Shown here piece after piece: positions 34,547 to 42,858 of a DNA stretch of 64,000 nt; the first letter of the stretch is position 1, and every line of letters starts with the position of its first letter. Source of the stretch: Nesterenkonia sp. Act20 (GTDB lineage Bacteria > Actinomycetota > Actinomycetes > Actinomycetales > Micrococcaceae); contig NZ_JADPQH010000002.1 of assembly GCF_019173455.1 (NCBI RefSeq), positions 697,490-761,489 on the forward strand, written 5' to 3'. The notes under the pieces are model-generated. The model did not search any database and was not told the DNA's origin. It saw only the letters and a program-made list of their open reading frames with translations. Position numbers and translations under genes: made by a program.

Positions 34547-35512
34547 ATGTCAGCTGCCAGCGCTCTGCGTCCCCCGGCCCGGCGCACCGGTCTGTGGATC
34601 CTCGGTATTCTGCTCTGTTGCGCGATCTTCATCGCGGTCTACGAATACCTCGTCCGCTCGGATTCAGGCCAGTGGGTCGAGTACGCGATGCTCGACGCCG
34701 CCGCCAACCGAGTGGACTCGCTCTCGGCCAGAGGATTCGACCTCTGGTGGCTGAGCCCGGTGATCATCGCGCTGCCCGCGGTGTTCTTCCTGGTGATCGT
34801 GCTCACCCGGCAGCGCTTCCTCGGGGCCATGATCGCGCTGGGCGCGGTTCTCGGCGCCAACCTCACCACCCAGGTGCTCAAGGCCTGGCTGGACCGCCCA
34901 GATCTGGGCAACGGCGTGCCTTACTGGACTGGGAACTCGCTGCCCTCCGGGCACACCACGCTGGCTGCCTCCATGGCTGTGGCGGTCTTCCTGGTCAGCT
35001 CCCCACGCCGCCGACCCTTCATCGCCGTGCTCGCCGCCTTCTACGCGGGCCTCGTCGGTGCCTACACCTTCATCGAGACCTGGCACCGGCCCTCAGACGT
35101 GATCGCCGCTTACCTGGTGGTGGCGGGCTGGGCGATGATCGGCGGCTGGCTGATCATGCGCACCGGAGTGGAATGGAACACGGTCGTGGCCGACTACGAG
35201 CCGGAGACCGCCCCGCTGGCGGGTCTGGCCTGGTTCTTCGGCGTGACGCTCACCGTGGTGGCCGTGCTGTGCTTCCTCTTCTCCGGAGGGTGGACCGGCA
35301 TCGCGCTGGCCGGCGAGGAACCGAGCCTGTGGCACTGGTTCGCCGGACTGCTCGTCTCGATCGGGCCAGGCTTCCTGATGGCTGGCGCGGGCATCAACCT
35401 CTTCGGCGCCGAGACCGGGCGGCGGCAGCGTGGCGCCCCGGTGCCCTCTCCGCGGGGCGAGACGGTGCACTACCCGATCCCGCCTCAGTTCAACGAGCTC
35501 TACCGGGTCTGA
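34547..35512 (+). CDS. PAP2-family phosphatase, membrane
   Basis: The 321-residue integral membrane protein has the three PAP2 motifs: KAWLDRP, NSLPSGHTT, and ETWHRPSD containing the last catalytic His. Hydrophobic segments lie on both sides. Such enzymes dephosphorylate lipid phosphates, for example undecaprenyl diphosphate or phosphatidic acid. ATG 34547 is chosen for its position 7 nt after a GATACT box. A clear paralogue lies 2.4 kb downstream (37936-38928). Confidence 0.85.
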   Translation: MSAASALRPPARRTGLWILGILLCCAIFIAVYEYLVRSDSGQWVEYAMLDAAANRVDSLSARGFDLWWLSPVIIALPAVFFLVIVLTRQRFLGAMIALGAVLGANLTTQVLKAWLDRPDLGNGVPYWTGNSLPSGHTTLAASMAVAVFLVSSPRRRPFIAVLAAFYAGLVGAYTFIETWHRPSDVIAAYLVVAGWAMIGGWLIMRTGVEWNTVVADYEPETAPLAGLAWFFGVTLTVVAVLCFLFSGGWTGIALAGEEPSLWHWFAGLLVSIGPGFLMAGAGINLFGAETGRRQRGAPVPSPRGETVHYPIPPQFNELYRV

Positions 35513-35561
35513 GCCTCAGACACCGGCCGGGCCTGAACCGGACGGGCCTGAACCCGCCGAG

Positions 35562-36314
35562 TCACCGGCCGCGCAGCCGGGTGATCAGCTCGCGGGACTC
35601 CCCGGGGCCGTAGGGGATGATCGGGATGGCCTTGGTCGCATCATTGACCGCATCCCTGATCGCCTGTGCGGAGACATTGCAGCCCTGCTGCATGCGGCGA
35701 CGCATGGACGCCAGGAAATCAGCATCGACCTCGCGCCCGTGGCCCGGGACGAACCTGCCGTAGTTTCCCGCCATCGACCACAGCCGGCCCAGCGTGCGAA
35801 CCCACTCTTCAGGGTAAGAATCGTGGAACTCGGGGTCGCGGCCCTCGCGGACCAGGTCTCCGCAGAACATGATCCCCGGTTCGTCTCCCGAACGGACTCC
35901 CGCCACCAGGTCACCGGAGGTGTGCCCGCGCCCGAGGTGCGCCAGGACGACGGCGACCCCGCCGCCGAGCTCCAGCGTCACCGGCGTGCTGGAGACCAGA
36001 TCGGTGGCTGACTCGACCCCTGCGTGCTCATGGGCCCAGATCTTCTGCACTCCCTGGGCTCGCAGGAACTCGTTGGCCCCCACGTGATCACGGTGCCCGT
36101 GGGTGTTGACCACGAGGATCTCGGCCGAGCTGAGCTCACGGACACCTGCCAGCAGGGCGGCGTGGTCGCCGTCGGACGGTCCCGGATCGATGAGCACCGC
36201 AAAGTCCTCTCCGAGCACCAATCCCACGTTCACCCCGGAGTCAGACCCTGGTGCGGCGAGCCAGACATGCTCCTCGAGGCGCTGGAAACGGACGGGGTCA
36301 GGGACGTGAGCCAT
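35562..36314 (-). CDS. Metallo-beta-lactamase-fold hydrolase
   Basis: The 250-residue MBL-fold protein has the metal motif THGHRDHVGAN, GRGHTSGDL, MFCGDLV and VPGHGREVD. The substrate is not evident; the fold covers glyoxalase II-like and other hydrolases. ATG 36314 is chosen because GAAGG lies 8 nt upstream; the GTG at 36323 would overlap that site. It converges with the upstream PAP2 gene. Confidence 0.82.
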   Translation of the reverse strand: MAHVPDPVRFQRLEEHVWLAAPGSDSGVNVGLVLGEDFAVLIDPGPSDGDHAALLAGVRELSSAEILVVNTHGHRDHVGANEFLRAQGVQKIWAHEHAGVESATDLVSSTPVTLELGGGVAVVLAHLGRGHTSGDLVAGVRSGDEPGIMFCGDLVREGRDPEFHDSYPEEWVRTLGRLWSMAGNYGRFVPGHGREVDADFLASMRRRMQQGCNVSAQAIRDAVNDATKAIPIIPYGPGESRELITRLRGR

Positions 36315-36404
36315 CGTGATCACCTTCTGTGAAACCGGAGTTTCTCTTATTCTGCCTCACGCTCCGAACACAGCCTGGGAGGTTCCTGGGGGTGCCGTGA
36401 CCGG

Positions 36405-36410
36405 TAGAGT
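36405..36410 (+). promoter_or_regulatory. -10 box TAGAGT of the AGCS symporter gene
   Basis: TAGAGT lies 9 nt before the ATG at 36420, with no ribosome-binding site, so the transcript is nearly leaderless. Confidence 0.4.
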
Positions 36411-36419
36411 CGGAGCATT

Positions 36420-37913
36420 ATGACTATGGACAATCTTCTCGACACCATCGGCGCGATCGAGGACGCCTCCTGGACCTGGGTCGGCATCCCCGTGATCCTG
36501 GTGGTCGGTCTCTACCTCACCGTCCGCACCGGGTTGGTGCAGGTCCGGCACGTCCCGGACATGTTCCGCTCCATCACCGATAAGGCCACCCGCGACGAGA
36601 ACGGCCGCACCCGGTCGCTCTCTGCATTCCAGACCTTCACCATCACCGCCTCAGCGCGCGTGGGCACCGGCAACATCGCCGGCGTCGCCGGTGCGATCGC
36701 CATGGGCGGACCCGGCGCCGTGTTCTGGATGTGGGTGATGGCGATCTTCAATTCGGCGGCCTCCTTCGTCGAGTCCACCCTGGCGCAGCTGTACAAGGTG
36801 CGCCGCTTCGACACCTTCAAGGGTGGTCCGGCCTATTACATCGAGCGGGGGCTCGGCTCCCGCTCCGGCGGCATCGTCTTCGCGGTGATCTTCATCTTCT
36901 GCTTCGCCCTGTCCTTCACCTCGCTGCAGGCCAACACGATCGTGGATGCGGTGACCGGTGCCGCCGGAGAGCTCGGAATGGCGGACACCACAGGCCTGGG
37001 CTGGATCCTGGCCGTGCTGCTGACGGTGCTCACCGGCGTCGTCGTCCTCGCTGGCCTGCGCCGAGTCGCCCAGGTCACTCAGCGGGTGGTCCCACTGATG
37101 GCGATGCTCTACATCCTGCTGGGCCTGGTGGTCGTAGCGTTCAACATCGAGCAGCTTCCCGCCGTGTTCGGCATGATCTTCGGCGAGGCCTTCAACTTCA
37201 CCTCGGCCGCCGGGGGTGCATTCGGCGCCATGATCATGGCCGGCGTGCAGCGCGGAATGTTCTCCAATGAGGCAGGCATGGGCTCAGTCCCCAACGTCGC
37301 AGCCACCGCTGACGTCTCGCACCCGGTCAAACAGGGACTCGTACAGACCCTCGGCGTCTACCTGGACACGCTGATCATCTGCTCGGTCACCGCCTTCATC
37401 ATTCTGGTGACCTTCCCGGAGGCGTCCGTCCGCGCGGAGACCAATGTGGGCGGGGAGCTGACCCAGGAGGCGCTGAGCGCGAACTTCGGCGCCTTCGGTG
37501 CGCTCGCCCTGGCTCTGATCATCCTGCTGCTCGCGTTCACCTCGATCCTGGGCAACTACTCCTACGGCGAGATGAACGTATTGTTCATCTCCCGCTCCGA
37601 GAAGACTCGCAAGATCTTCGCCGCGGTGCTCACCGCTGTGGTGTTCATCGGCGCGATCATCCCGGTGGACCTCGCATGGGCGATCGCCGGTGTGACGATG
37701 GTCATCATCGCGATGTTCAACCTGGTGGTCATCACGCTGCTCGGTGGGACGGCCGTCAAGCTGCTCAAGCACTATGAGGCGCAGAAGAAGCAGGGAATCG
37801 ACCCGATCTTCTTCGCCTCGGACATGCCGGAGCTGCGCAACATCGAGTGCTGGACCGCCGAGGACATGGCGGATCACCAGCCGCAGAGCGATTCTCACCA
37901 CAGCCAACACTGA
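36420..37913 (+). CDS. Alanine/glycine:cation symporter (AGCS family)
   Basis: The 497-residue membrane protein shows the AGCS signatures: TGNIAGVAGAIAMGGPGAVFW, GGPAYYIERGLG, MFSNEAGMGSVPNVAATA and GNYSYGEMN. It imports alanine, glycine or a related small amino acid with Na+ or H+. It is followed within 22 nt by the second PAP2 gene and may be co-transcribed with it. Confidence 0.92.
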   Translation: MTMDNLLDTIGAIEDASWTWVGIPVILVVGLYLTVRTGLVQVRHVPDMFRSITDKATRDENGRTRSLSAFQTFTITASARVGTGNIAGVAGAIAMGGPGAVFWMWVMAIFNSAASFVESTLAQLYKVRRFDTFKGGPAYYIERGLGSRSGGIVFAVIFIFCFALSFTSLQANTIVDAVTGAAGELGMADTTGLGWILAVLLTVLTGVVVLAGLRRVAQVTQRVVPLMAMLYILLGLVVVAFNIEQLPAVFGMIFGEAFNFTSAAGGAFGAMIMAGVQRGMFSNEAGMGSVPNVAATADVSHPVKQGLVQTLGVYLDTLIICSVTAFIILVTFPEASVRAETNVGGELTQEALSANFGAFGALALALIILLLAFTSILGNYSYGEMNVLFISRSEKTRKIFAAVLTAVVFIGAIIPVDLAWAIAGVTMVIIAMFNLVVITLLGGTAVKLLKHYEAQKKQGIDPIFFASDMPELRNIECWTAEDMADHQPQSDSHHSQH

Positions 37914-37935
37914 AGTGGTGCGGCAGAATAGCCGC

Positions 37936-38928
37936 ATGCCTCATCACCTGCGGACCCCGGCCTTCCACCCTGAGCGGTGGGCTGCCGGGGTCCTGCTGTG
38001 TGGGGCGCTCTTCGGGGTGCTCTACTGGATCTCGGTCCATACCGAGACAGGTCAGCTGCTGGACATCATGATGCAGCGCACCGGATCCACCACGGGCCAC
38101 CCGCTGCCCGAGCTCGACCCGGAGAACGAGTGGATCGCGGTGTGGATCCTGCTGCCGCCGCTGGTGGCCTGCGTGGGGCTGGGCCGGAGGCGCGGAGCCC
38201 ATGGCAGGTGGAGGGTGCTCGGCAGCGCCGCGCTGCTGGTGCTCGGTGCCAACCTGAGCACCCAGCTGTTCAAGCTGGTCTTCTCCACCCGTCCGGTGCT
38301 GATCGGACTCACCGAGGACTGGACCGGGAATTCGCTGCCCAGCGGTCACACCACGATCGCGGCCTCAGCTGCGGCCGCCATGTTTCTGGTCGCCCGACCA
38401 CGCGACCGCGCGCTGTGGGGCGTGCTGGCGGCGAACTGGTCGGCGCTCTGGGGCGCCTACATCTTCGTGGAGGGCTGGCACCTGCCCAGCGACATGATCG
38501 CCGCCTATCTCGTGGTGGCGGGGTGGACGCTTCTCTGCGGAGCGGTGGTGCTGCAGACGGAGGCCCGTGACCCGAGCCTGGCCCCGCTTCCTGCGGAGAG
38601 CGGACGGGCCGGGGGCCGGCAAGCAGGACTCTGCATCACTCTGGGCGCCTTCGGCACCACCCTCGGACTCGTGTCCCTGCTGGGGCCGGTGCTGCGAGAC
38701 GGGCTCGGCGCCGTCGCCGAATCCACCACCCCGTGGCTGTGGATCGCCGGGGCCGCGCTCTCAGCCGCGCCGGTCTACCTGCTCTGGGCCGCGCTCATCC
38801 CACTGTTCGGGGCGCAGACCCGAGAACTCGATCGGCAGGCCGCCCAGCGTCGCAGGCGCGAACAGGACCGCTTGGACAGCATCGCCCGGCGCTCCCGAGG
38901 GATCAGCGGGGACGGTACTGCGCCATGA
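37936..38928 (+). CDS. PAP2-family phosphatase, membrane (paralogue)
   Basis: The 330-residue protein has KLVFSTRP, NSLPSGHTTIAASA and EGWHLPSD and resembles the PAP2 protein at 34547 along its length, including TGNSLPSGHTT and the C-terminal hydrophobic tail ending in a polar charged segment. ATG 37936 follows CAGAAT by 6 nt, a weak leaderless signal. Its last 26 nt overlap the 3' end of the convergent desaturase gene. Confidence 0.85.
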   Translation: MPHHLRTPAFHPERWAAGVLLCGALFGVLYWISVHTETGQLLDIMMQRTGSTTGHPLPELDPENEWIAVWILLPPLVACVGLGRRRGAHGRWRVLGSAALLVLGANLSTQLFKLVFSTRPVLIGLTEDWTGNSLPSGHTTIAASAAAAMFLVARPRDRALWGVLAANWSALWGAYIFVEGWHLPSDMIAAYLVVAGWTLLCGAVVLQTEARDPSLAPLPAESGRAGGRQAGLCITLGAFGTTLGLVSLLGPVLRDGLGAVAESTTPWLWIAGAALSAAPVYLLWAALIPLFGAQTRELDRQAAQRRRREQDRLDSIARRSRGISGDGTAP

Positions 38929-40006
38929 TCGGGCAGTCCATCGGATCGGCATAGCCGAGACCGACCCGGTTCAGGTACGTGATGACCATGCCGTAGGACT
39001 GGACGAGCCCCGTGGCGGTGTAGCTGATGCCCTTCTCGGCGCAGAACTCCTCGACGATGGGCTTGACCTTGTGCAGGTTGGGGCTGGGCATCCGCGGGAA
39101 GAGGTGGTGCTCGACCTGCAGGTTCAGTCCTCCCATCGCGATGTCCATGGCACGTCCACCCTTGATGTTGCGCGAGGTCAGCACCTGGCGGCGCAGGAAG
39201 TCCATGTCTGAGTCTTTGGGGATGATCGGCATGCCCTTATGGTTCGGAGCGAAGCTGCCGCCCATGTAGACGCCGAAGACCACGAGCTGCACTGCGAGGA
39301 AGCCCAGGGCCAGACCCGGGCTCATGGCCAGGAAGATCAGCACGGGGAAACCGATGAGCCGGACTGCCAGCATCGCCAGCTCGGTCTTGCGGCGCTTGAG
39401 CTTCTTGGCCGTGAAGACGGTCTTGAGCGCGTTGTAGTGCAGCGCGAGGGCGAACAGCGTCAGCAGCGGGAAGAACATCCAGCCCTGCCGGCGGGCCAGC
39501 CAGCCCATGGAGCCGGTGCGCTGCGCTGCGTCCTCGGCGACGAACACCAGGGCGCCGGGAGCGATGTCCCCGTCCTTGCCGATGGTGTTGGGGTTGGCGT
39601 GGTGCTTGCCATGCTTCTTGGTCCACCATGCGTAGGACAGGCCCACGATCAGGTTGCCGGTGATCCGGCCGAACCACTCATTGCGCTTGCCGGTGCGGAA
39701 GACCTGCTGGTGGGCGCCGTCGTGGGAGAGGAAGGCGACCTGGGTGAGCAGGATCCCGAAGAATGCGGCGACGGCGAGCTGCCAGAGGCTGTCACCGAGA
39801 GTGAACATGGCGACGAAGGCGCCGACGAAGGCGAGGCTGAGCACGATCACGCGCAACACGTAGCTGGACGCGCCGCGCTCCATCAGGCCCTCGTCCTTGA
39901 CCCGCTGGGCGAGCTCGAAGAACTCGTTGACCTGCTTGTTCCGCGGTGGACGAGCCTGCTCGGAGTGGGTCCCTGCTGACTCGGACCGGGTCTGGGTGAC
40001 TGTCAT
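38903..40006 (-). CDS. Membrane fatty-acid / acyl-lipid desaturase
   Basis: The 367-residue protein has three histidine boxes: SHDGAHQQ, HGKHHANPN and QVEHHLFP, with paired membrane helices between them. It is a di-iron desaturase probably acting on membrane acyl chains, often induced by cold. ATG 40006 is chosen because TACGGT lies 6 nt upstream (leaderless); an in-frame upstream ATG at 40063 is unsupported. The next gene upstream on the strand is a sensor kinase, reminiscent of desaturase/two-component neighbours such as des-desKR, but that is an inference from position. Confidence 0.9.
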   Translation of the reverse strand: MTVTQTRSESAGTHSEQARPPRNKQVNEFFELAQRVKDEGLMERGASSYVLRVIVLSLAFVGAFVAMFTLGDSLWQLAVAAFFGILLTQVAFLSHDGAHQQVFRTGKRNEWFGRITGNLIVGLSYAWWTKKHGKHHANPNTIGKDGDIAPGALVFVAEDAAQRTGSMGWLARRQGWMFFPLLTLFALALHYNALKTVFTAKKLKRRKTELAMLAVRLIGFPVLIFLAMSPGLALGFLAVQLVVFGVYMGGSFAPNHKGMPIIPKDSDMDFLRRQVLTSRNIKGGRAMDIAMGGLNLQVEHHLFPRMPSPNLHKVKPIVEEFCAEKGISYTATGLVQSYGMVITYLNRVGLGYADPMDCPIMAQYRPR

Positions 40007-40012
40007 AGTTTC

Positions 40013-40018
40013 ACCGTA
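40013..40018 (-). promoter_or_regulatory. -10 box TACGGT of the desaturase gene, leaderless
   Basis: On the minus strand TACGGT is followed by 6 nt (GAAACT) and the ATG at 40006. Confidence 0.5.
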
Positions 40019-40090
40019 TCCAACCGGAGTCGCCAGCACGTCACCCAGGGGAGCCATCTTCACCCCCTACGCCGGTAGGGGGTTGGGGGT

Positions 40091-42004
40091 TCACAGCGGG
40101 AAAGCGGCGCGGATGTAGTAGCCGCCGTCCGGGGTCTCCCCAGTCTCAACAGTTCCCCCAACCGCGCCCACTCGCTCCCGGATACCCTCCAGCCCCAGGC
40201 CAGCGCCCGGTGCAGGCATAGAGACGGGATGCGGCGGAGCGGTGTTGCGCACCTGGATGAGCAGGTGTCGCTCGCCGTCGGACGCGTCGTGCCCGAGCAG
40301 TTCCGCGCTGACCTCGATCGTGGAGGAGGGCGCATGGCGCAGCGCGTTGCTCAGCCCCTCCTGGACCATGCGATAGGCGGCCAGGCCGACGGAGGAAGAA
40401 GCCTCCACGACATCGAGTCCGCTGACCCGGATCGGAGTGCCCGAGGCCCGTGTGGTCTCGACCAGCGAGTAGATCTCTGCGAGCCCCGGGGTCGGCCCGG
40501 TGGGCACCTCCTCGTCGCTGCGCAAGGTGCCCAGCAGCATACGCATCTCCCCGAGCGCCTGACGGGAGGACCGGGCGATCTCCTCGAACTCCTGCTGGGC
40601 CTCCGGGGTGATCGAGGACAACCGGTACTGGGCCGTCGCGGCCTGCACGCTGATCACGGACATCGAATGAGCGACCACATCGTGAAGCTCACGCGCGATC
40701 CGGTTGCGCTCCTCCAGCTCTCGACTGCGGCGGCTCTGCAGGGCGCTCGTGCGTTCGGAGACCTCAAGCCGGTCGGCATCGAGGATCCACTGCCGGGTCA
40801 GGCTCCCCAGCACAGCGACGCCGATCCCCACCGCGGCGAACACGATCCCCGTGCTCACCGCGCCGTCGGGAAGCGCTGGAGTCGCCATGACGATGGCCGC
40901 GGCGGTCAGCAGCGCACTGGCGGCCCAGCCGCTGGCGGCGCAGTACCAGGGTTCGCGCAGCGCAGCGACCAGGATCAGGGAGCACTGGATGATCATTGCG
41001 GTCACCGGCCAGGGCCAGATTCCAGCGTCGGTCTCCGCCGTGGCGCCCATGAGCGCGGCCGAGACCAGCACGGACGCGCCGATTCCGGCCCAGGGGAACT
41101 TCTGTGTGAGCACCAGGGCCAGGCAGTGCGCCAGGGTCAGCACCAGGGCGAGGGCAGGGTGGATCCCATAGACCGTGGTGGTCAGCGGCCACGACACCGC
41201 GAAGAGCACCACGGCGGCGAAGCAGACGCCGATCCAGGACCAGGCGGCGGCGCTGAAGGAGGCGGTGGACTCCTGAGTGCGCGATCCCGGGCGACCCACG
41301 GCGGCCCGGGAGAGCGTGCGCTCCAGCGGGTGTGCCCGGGGATGTTCCAGTGGGATCAGTCGACCCCGGCCCCCTGCGCCGAGCAGACTCGTCGCCAGCA
41401 GCGCATCCAGTGCCGCCAGGCCGCGCATCACCGCGGGAAGGGTGACCAGGAAGACCACACCCACGATGAAGAACACGGTGGAGTCCAAGACGTACTGCCA
41501 AAGCTCATCGGCCGGGACCAGAGCGGGCTCGATCAGCTGGAGAAGCTCGATCAGACCACGCTCTCCGGGGATGAAGCGAGACCAGAAGAAGTAGGTGAGC
41601 CCCAGCGGTCCCGTCAAGATCCAGAGCACCGCGACCACGAACGTCACCAGACGCACCGGCAGCGCGAGGATCATCTCGAAGACCAGATCAAGCCAGCGGC
41701 GAGGATCGGCCACCGGGCGCAGCCGACCTGAGATCCCCGGATCTCGGGGTCGGTAGCTCACGGGGGCGAGCTCTGCGCCCCAGATCTGGAGTCGGCGCCG
41801 GGAGAGCTCCGCGAACTCCGAGGCGGTGACAAGTGTCAGCGGCAGTATGAGGGCCCCGACCCACAGCGGTGCCATCGCGATCGAGACGGCCAGCAGGGTC
41901 AGCAGCAGACTGGCGCCGAAGATCGCTATCGGCAGCCCGGGGAGCACGTAGGCACCATCGCGCACCAGTCGCCGGGTCAGGGACTCAGGACGCACGCGCT
42001 GCAT
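40091..42004 (-). CDS. Sensor histidine kinase (NarL/DesK class)
   Basis: The 637-residue kinase has multiple N-terminal membrane segments (about residues 20-375), a HisKA_3 dimerisation motif NRIARELHDVVAHSMSV with the phospho-His, and a HATPase end with VQEGLSNALRHA and GAGLGLEGIRERV. No extracellular sensor domain is visible. Its partner is the divergent response regulator 87 bp away; the desaturase gene starts 85 nt downstream. A desaturase-controlling thermosensor is one possibility. Confidence 0.9.
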   Translation of the reverse strand: MQRVRPESLTRRLVRDGAYVLPGLPIAIFGASLLLTLLAVSIAMAPLWVGALILPLTLVTASEFAELSRRRLQIWGAELAPVSYRPRDPGISGRLRPVADPRRWLDLVFEMILALPVRLVTFVVAVLWILTGPLGLTYFFWSRFIPGERGLIELLQLIEPALVPADELWQYVLDSTVFFIVGVVFLVTLPAVMRGLAALDALLATSLLGAGGRGRLIPLEHPRAHPLERTLSRAAVGRPGSRTQESTASFSAAAWSWIGVCFAAVVLFAVSWPLTTTVYGIHPALALVLTLAHCLALVLTQKFPWAGIGASVLVSAALMGATAETDAGIWPWPVTAMIIQCSLILVAALREPWYCAASGWAASALLTAAAIVMATPALPDGAVSTGIVFAAVGIGVAVLGSLTRQWILDADRLEVSERTSALQSRRSRELEERNRIARELHDVVAHSMSVISVQAATAQYRLSSITPEAQQEFEEIARSSRQALGEMRMLLGTLRSDEEVPTGPTPGLAEIYSLVETTRASGTPIRVSGLDVVEASSSVGLAAYRMVQEGLSNALRHAPSSTIEVSAELLGHDASDGERHLLIQVRNTAPPHPVSMPAPGAGLGLEGIRERVGAVGGTVETGETPDGGYYIRAAFPL

Positions 42005-42035
42005 GGTGAGGCTCTTCGCTGGTGGTCATGATGGA

Positions 42036-42054
42036 CACATCACATCACATCACA
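42036..42054. repeat. CACAT pentanucleotide repeat in the kinase/regulator intergenic region
   Basis: CACAT occurs three times in a row followed by CACA, in the 87-bp space between the divergent kinase and regulator genes. Confidence 0.7.
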
Positions 42055-42079
42055 GGCCTGAAGGACTGCGGTACCGGGG

Positions 42080-42085
42080 TAGCGT
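42080..42085 (+). promoter_or_regulatory. -10 box TAGCGT of the response regulator gene, leaderless
   Basis: TAGCGT is followed by 6 nt (TGGACC) and the ATG at 42092. Confidence 0.5.
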
Positions 42086-42091
42086 TGGACC

Positions 42092-42799
42092 ATGCCCCAA
42101 CCCGTCCCCGCCGCCGCCTCGGCCCCGCCGCCAGGTTCCTCCATCCGAGTGTTGATCGTCGACGACCAGTCCATGATCCGGGCCGGGTTCGCCGCGCTGC
42201 TCGATGCCCAGGAGGACATCAGCGTGACCGGCACGGCCTCGGACGGGGAGGGGATCGTCGAGGTCGTGCACAGCACCACCCCGGATGTGGTGCTCATGGA
42301 CATCCGCATGCCCAAGGTCAACGGCCTCGAGGCCACCCGGCAGATCCTCGCCATGGCCGGCACTCCCCCGCGGATCCTGATGCTGACGACCTTCGACGCC
42401 GATGAGTACGTCTTCGACGCGCTGCGCGCCGGTGCCAGCGGATTTCTGCTCAAGGACGCGACCCCTGAGGAGCTCGTGCAGGCGGTGCGCGTGGTGGCCA
42501 GCGGCGATGCGCTGCTCTCACCGAAGATCACCCGGACGCTGATCGCTGACTACGCTGCCCGTCCCTCTGCAAGCCCGAAGCAGCCCGATCTGCTCTCGGA
42601 ACTGACGGAGCGCGAGCGTGAGGTGATGACCGCCGTCGCCCGGGGCCGCTCCAACACCGAGATCGCCGCGGAGCTCTATCTGGCCGAGCAGACGGTCAAG
42701 ACGCATGTCTCGCGGATCCTCACCAAGCTGTCCCTGCGGGACCGGACCCAGATGGTGGTCTACGCCTACGAATGCGGGCTCGTGCGCGCCGGCGAGTGA
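42092..42799 (+). CDS. LuxR/NarL-family response regulator
   Basis: The 235-residue regulator has a receiver domain (VLIVDDQSMIRAG, phospho-Asp in VVLMDIRMP, Lys in FLLKDATPEE) and a C-terminal LuxR helix-turn-helix (LTEREREVMTAVARGRSNTE, VKTHVSRILTKL). It pairs with the divergent kinase at 40091-42004. The first ~14 residues are Pro/Ala-rich. Confidence 0.93.
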   Translation: MPQPVPAAASAPPPGSSIRVLIVDDQSMIRAGFAALLDAQEDISVTGTASDGEGIVEVVHSTTPDVVLMDIRMPKVNGLEATRQILAMAGTPPRILMLTTFDADEYVFDALRAGASGFLLKDATPEELVQAVRVVASGDALLSPKITRTLIADYAARPSASPKQPDLLSELTEREREVMTAVARGRSNTEIAAELYLAEQTVKTHVSRILTKLSLRDRTQMVVYAYECGLVRAGE

Positions 42800-42858
42800 C
42801 GCCGTCGGCAGCTCCCGCGGGATCTTCTCGAGGTTTTCAGGTCTGATTGAATAGCGGC

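Noticed and set aside
31390-35613. Open frame of 1407 codons on the plus strand
   Set aside because: It runs opposite menD and menC; its translation is Arg/Gly/His-rich without family resemblance, and the conserved proteins are on the other strand. It is a GC-rich shadow frame.
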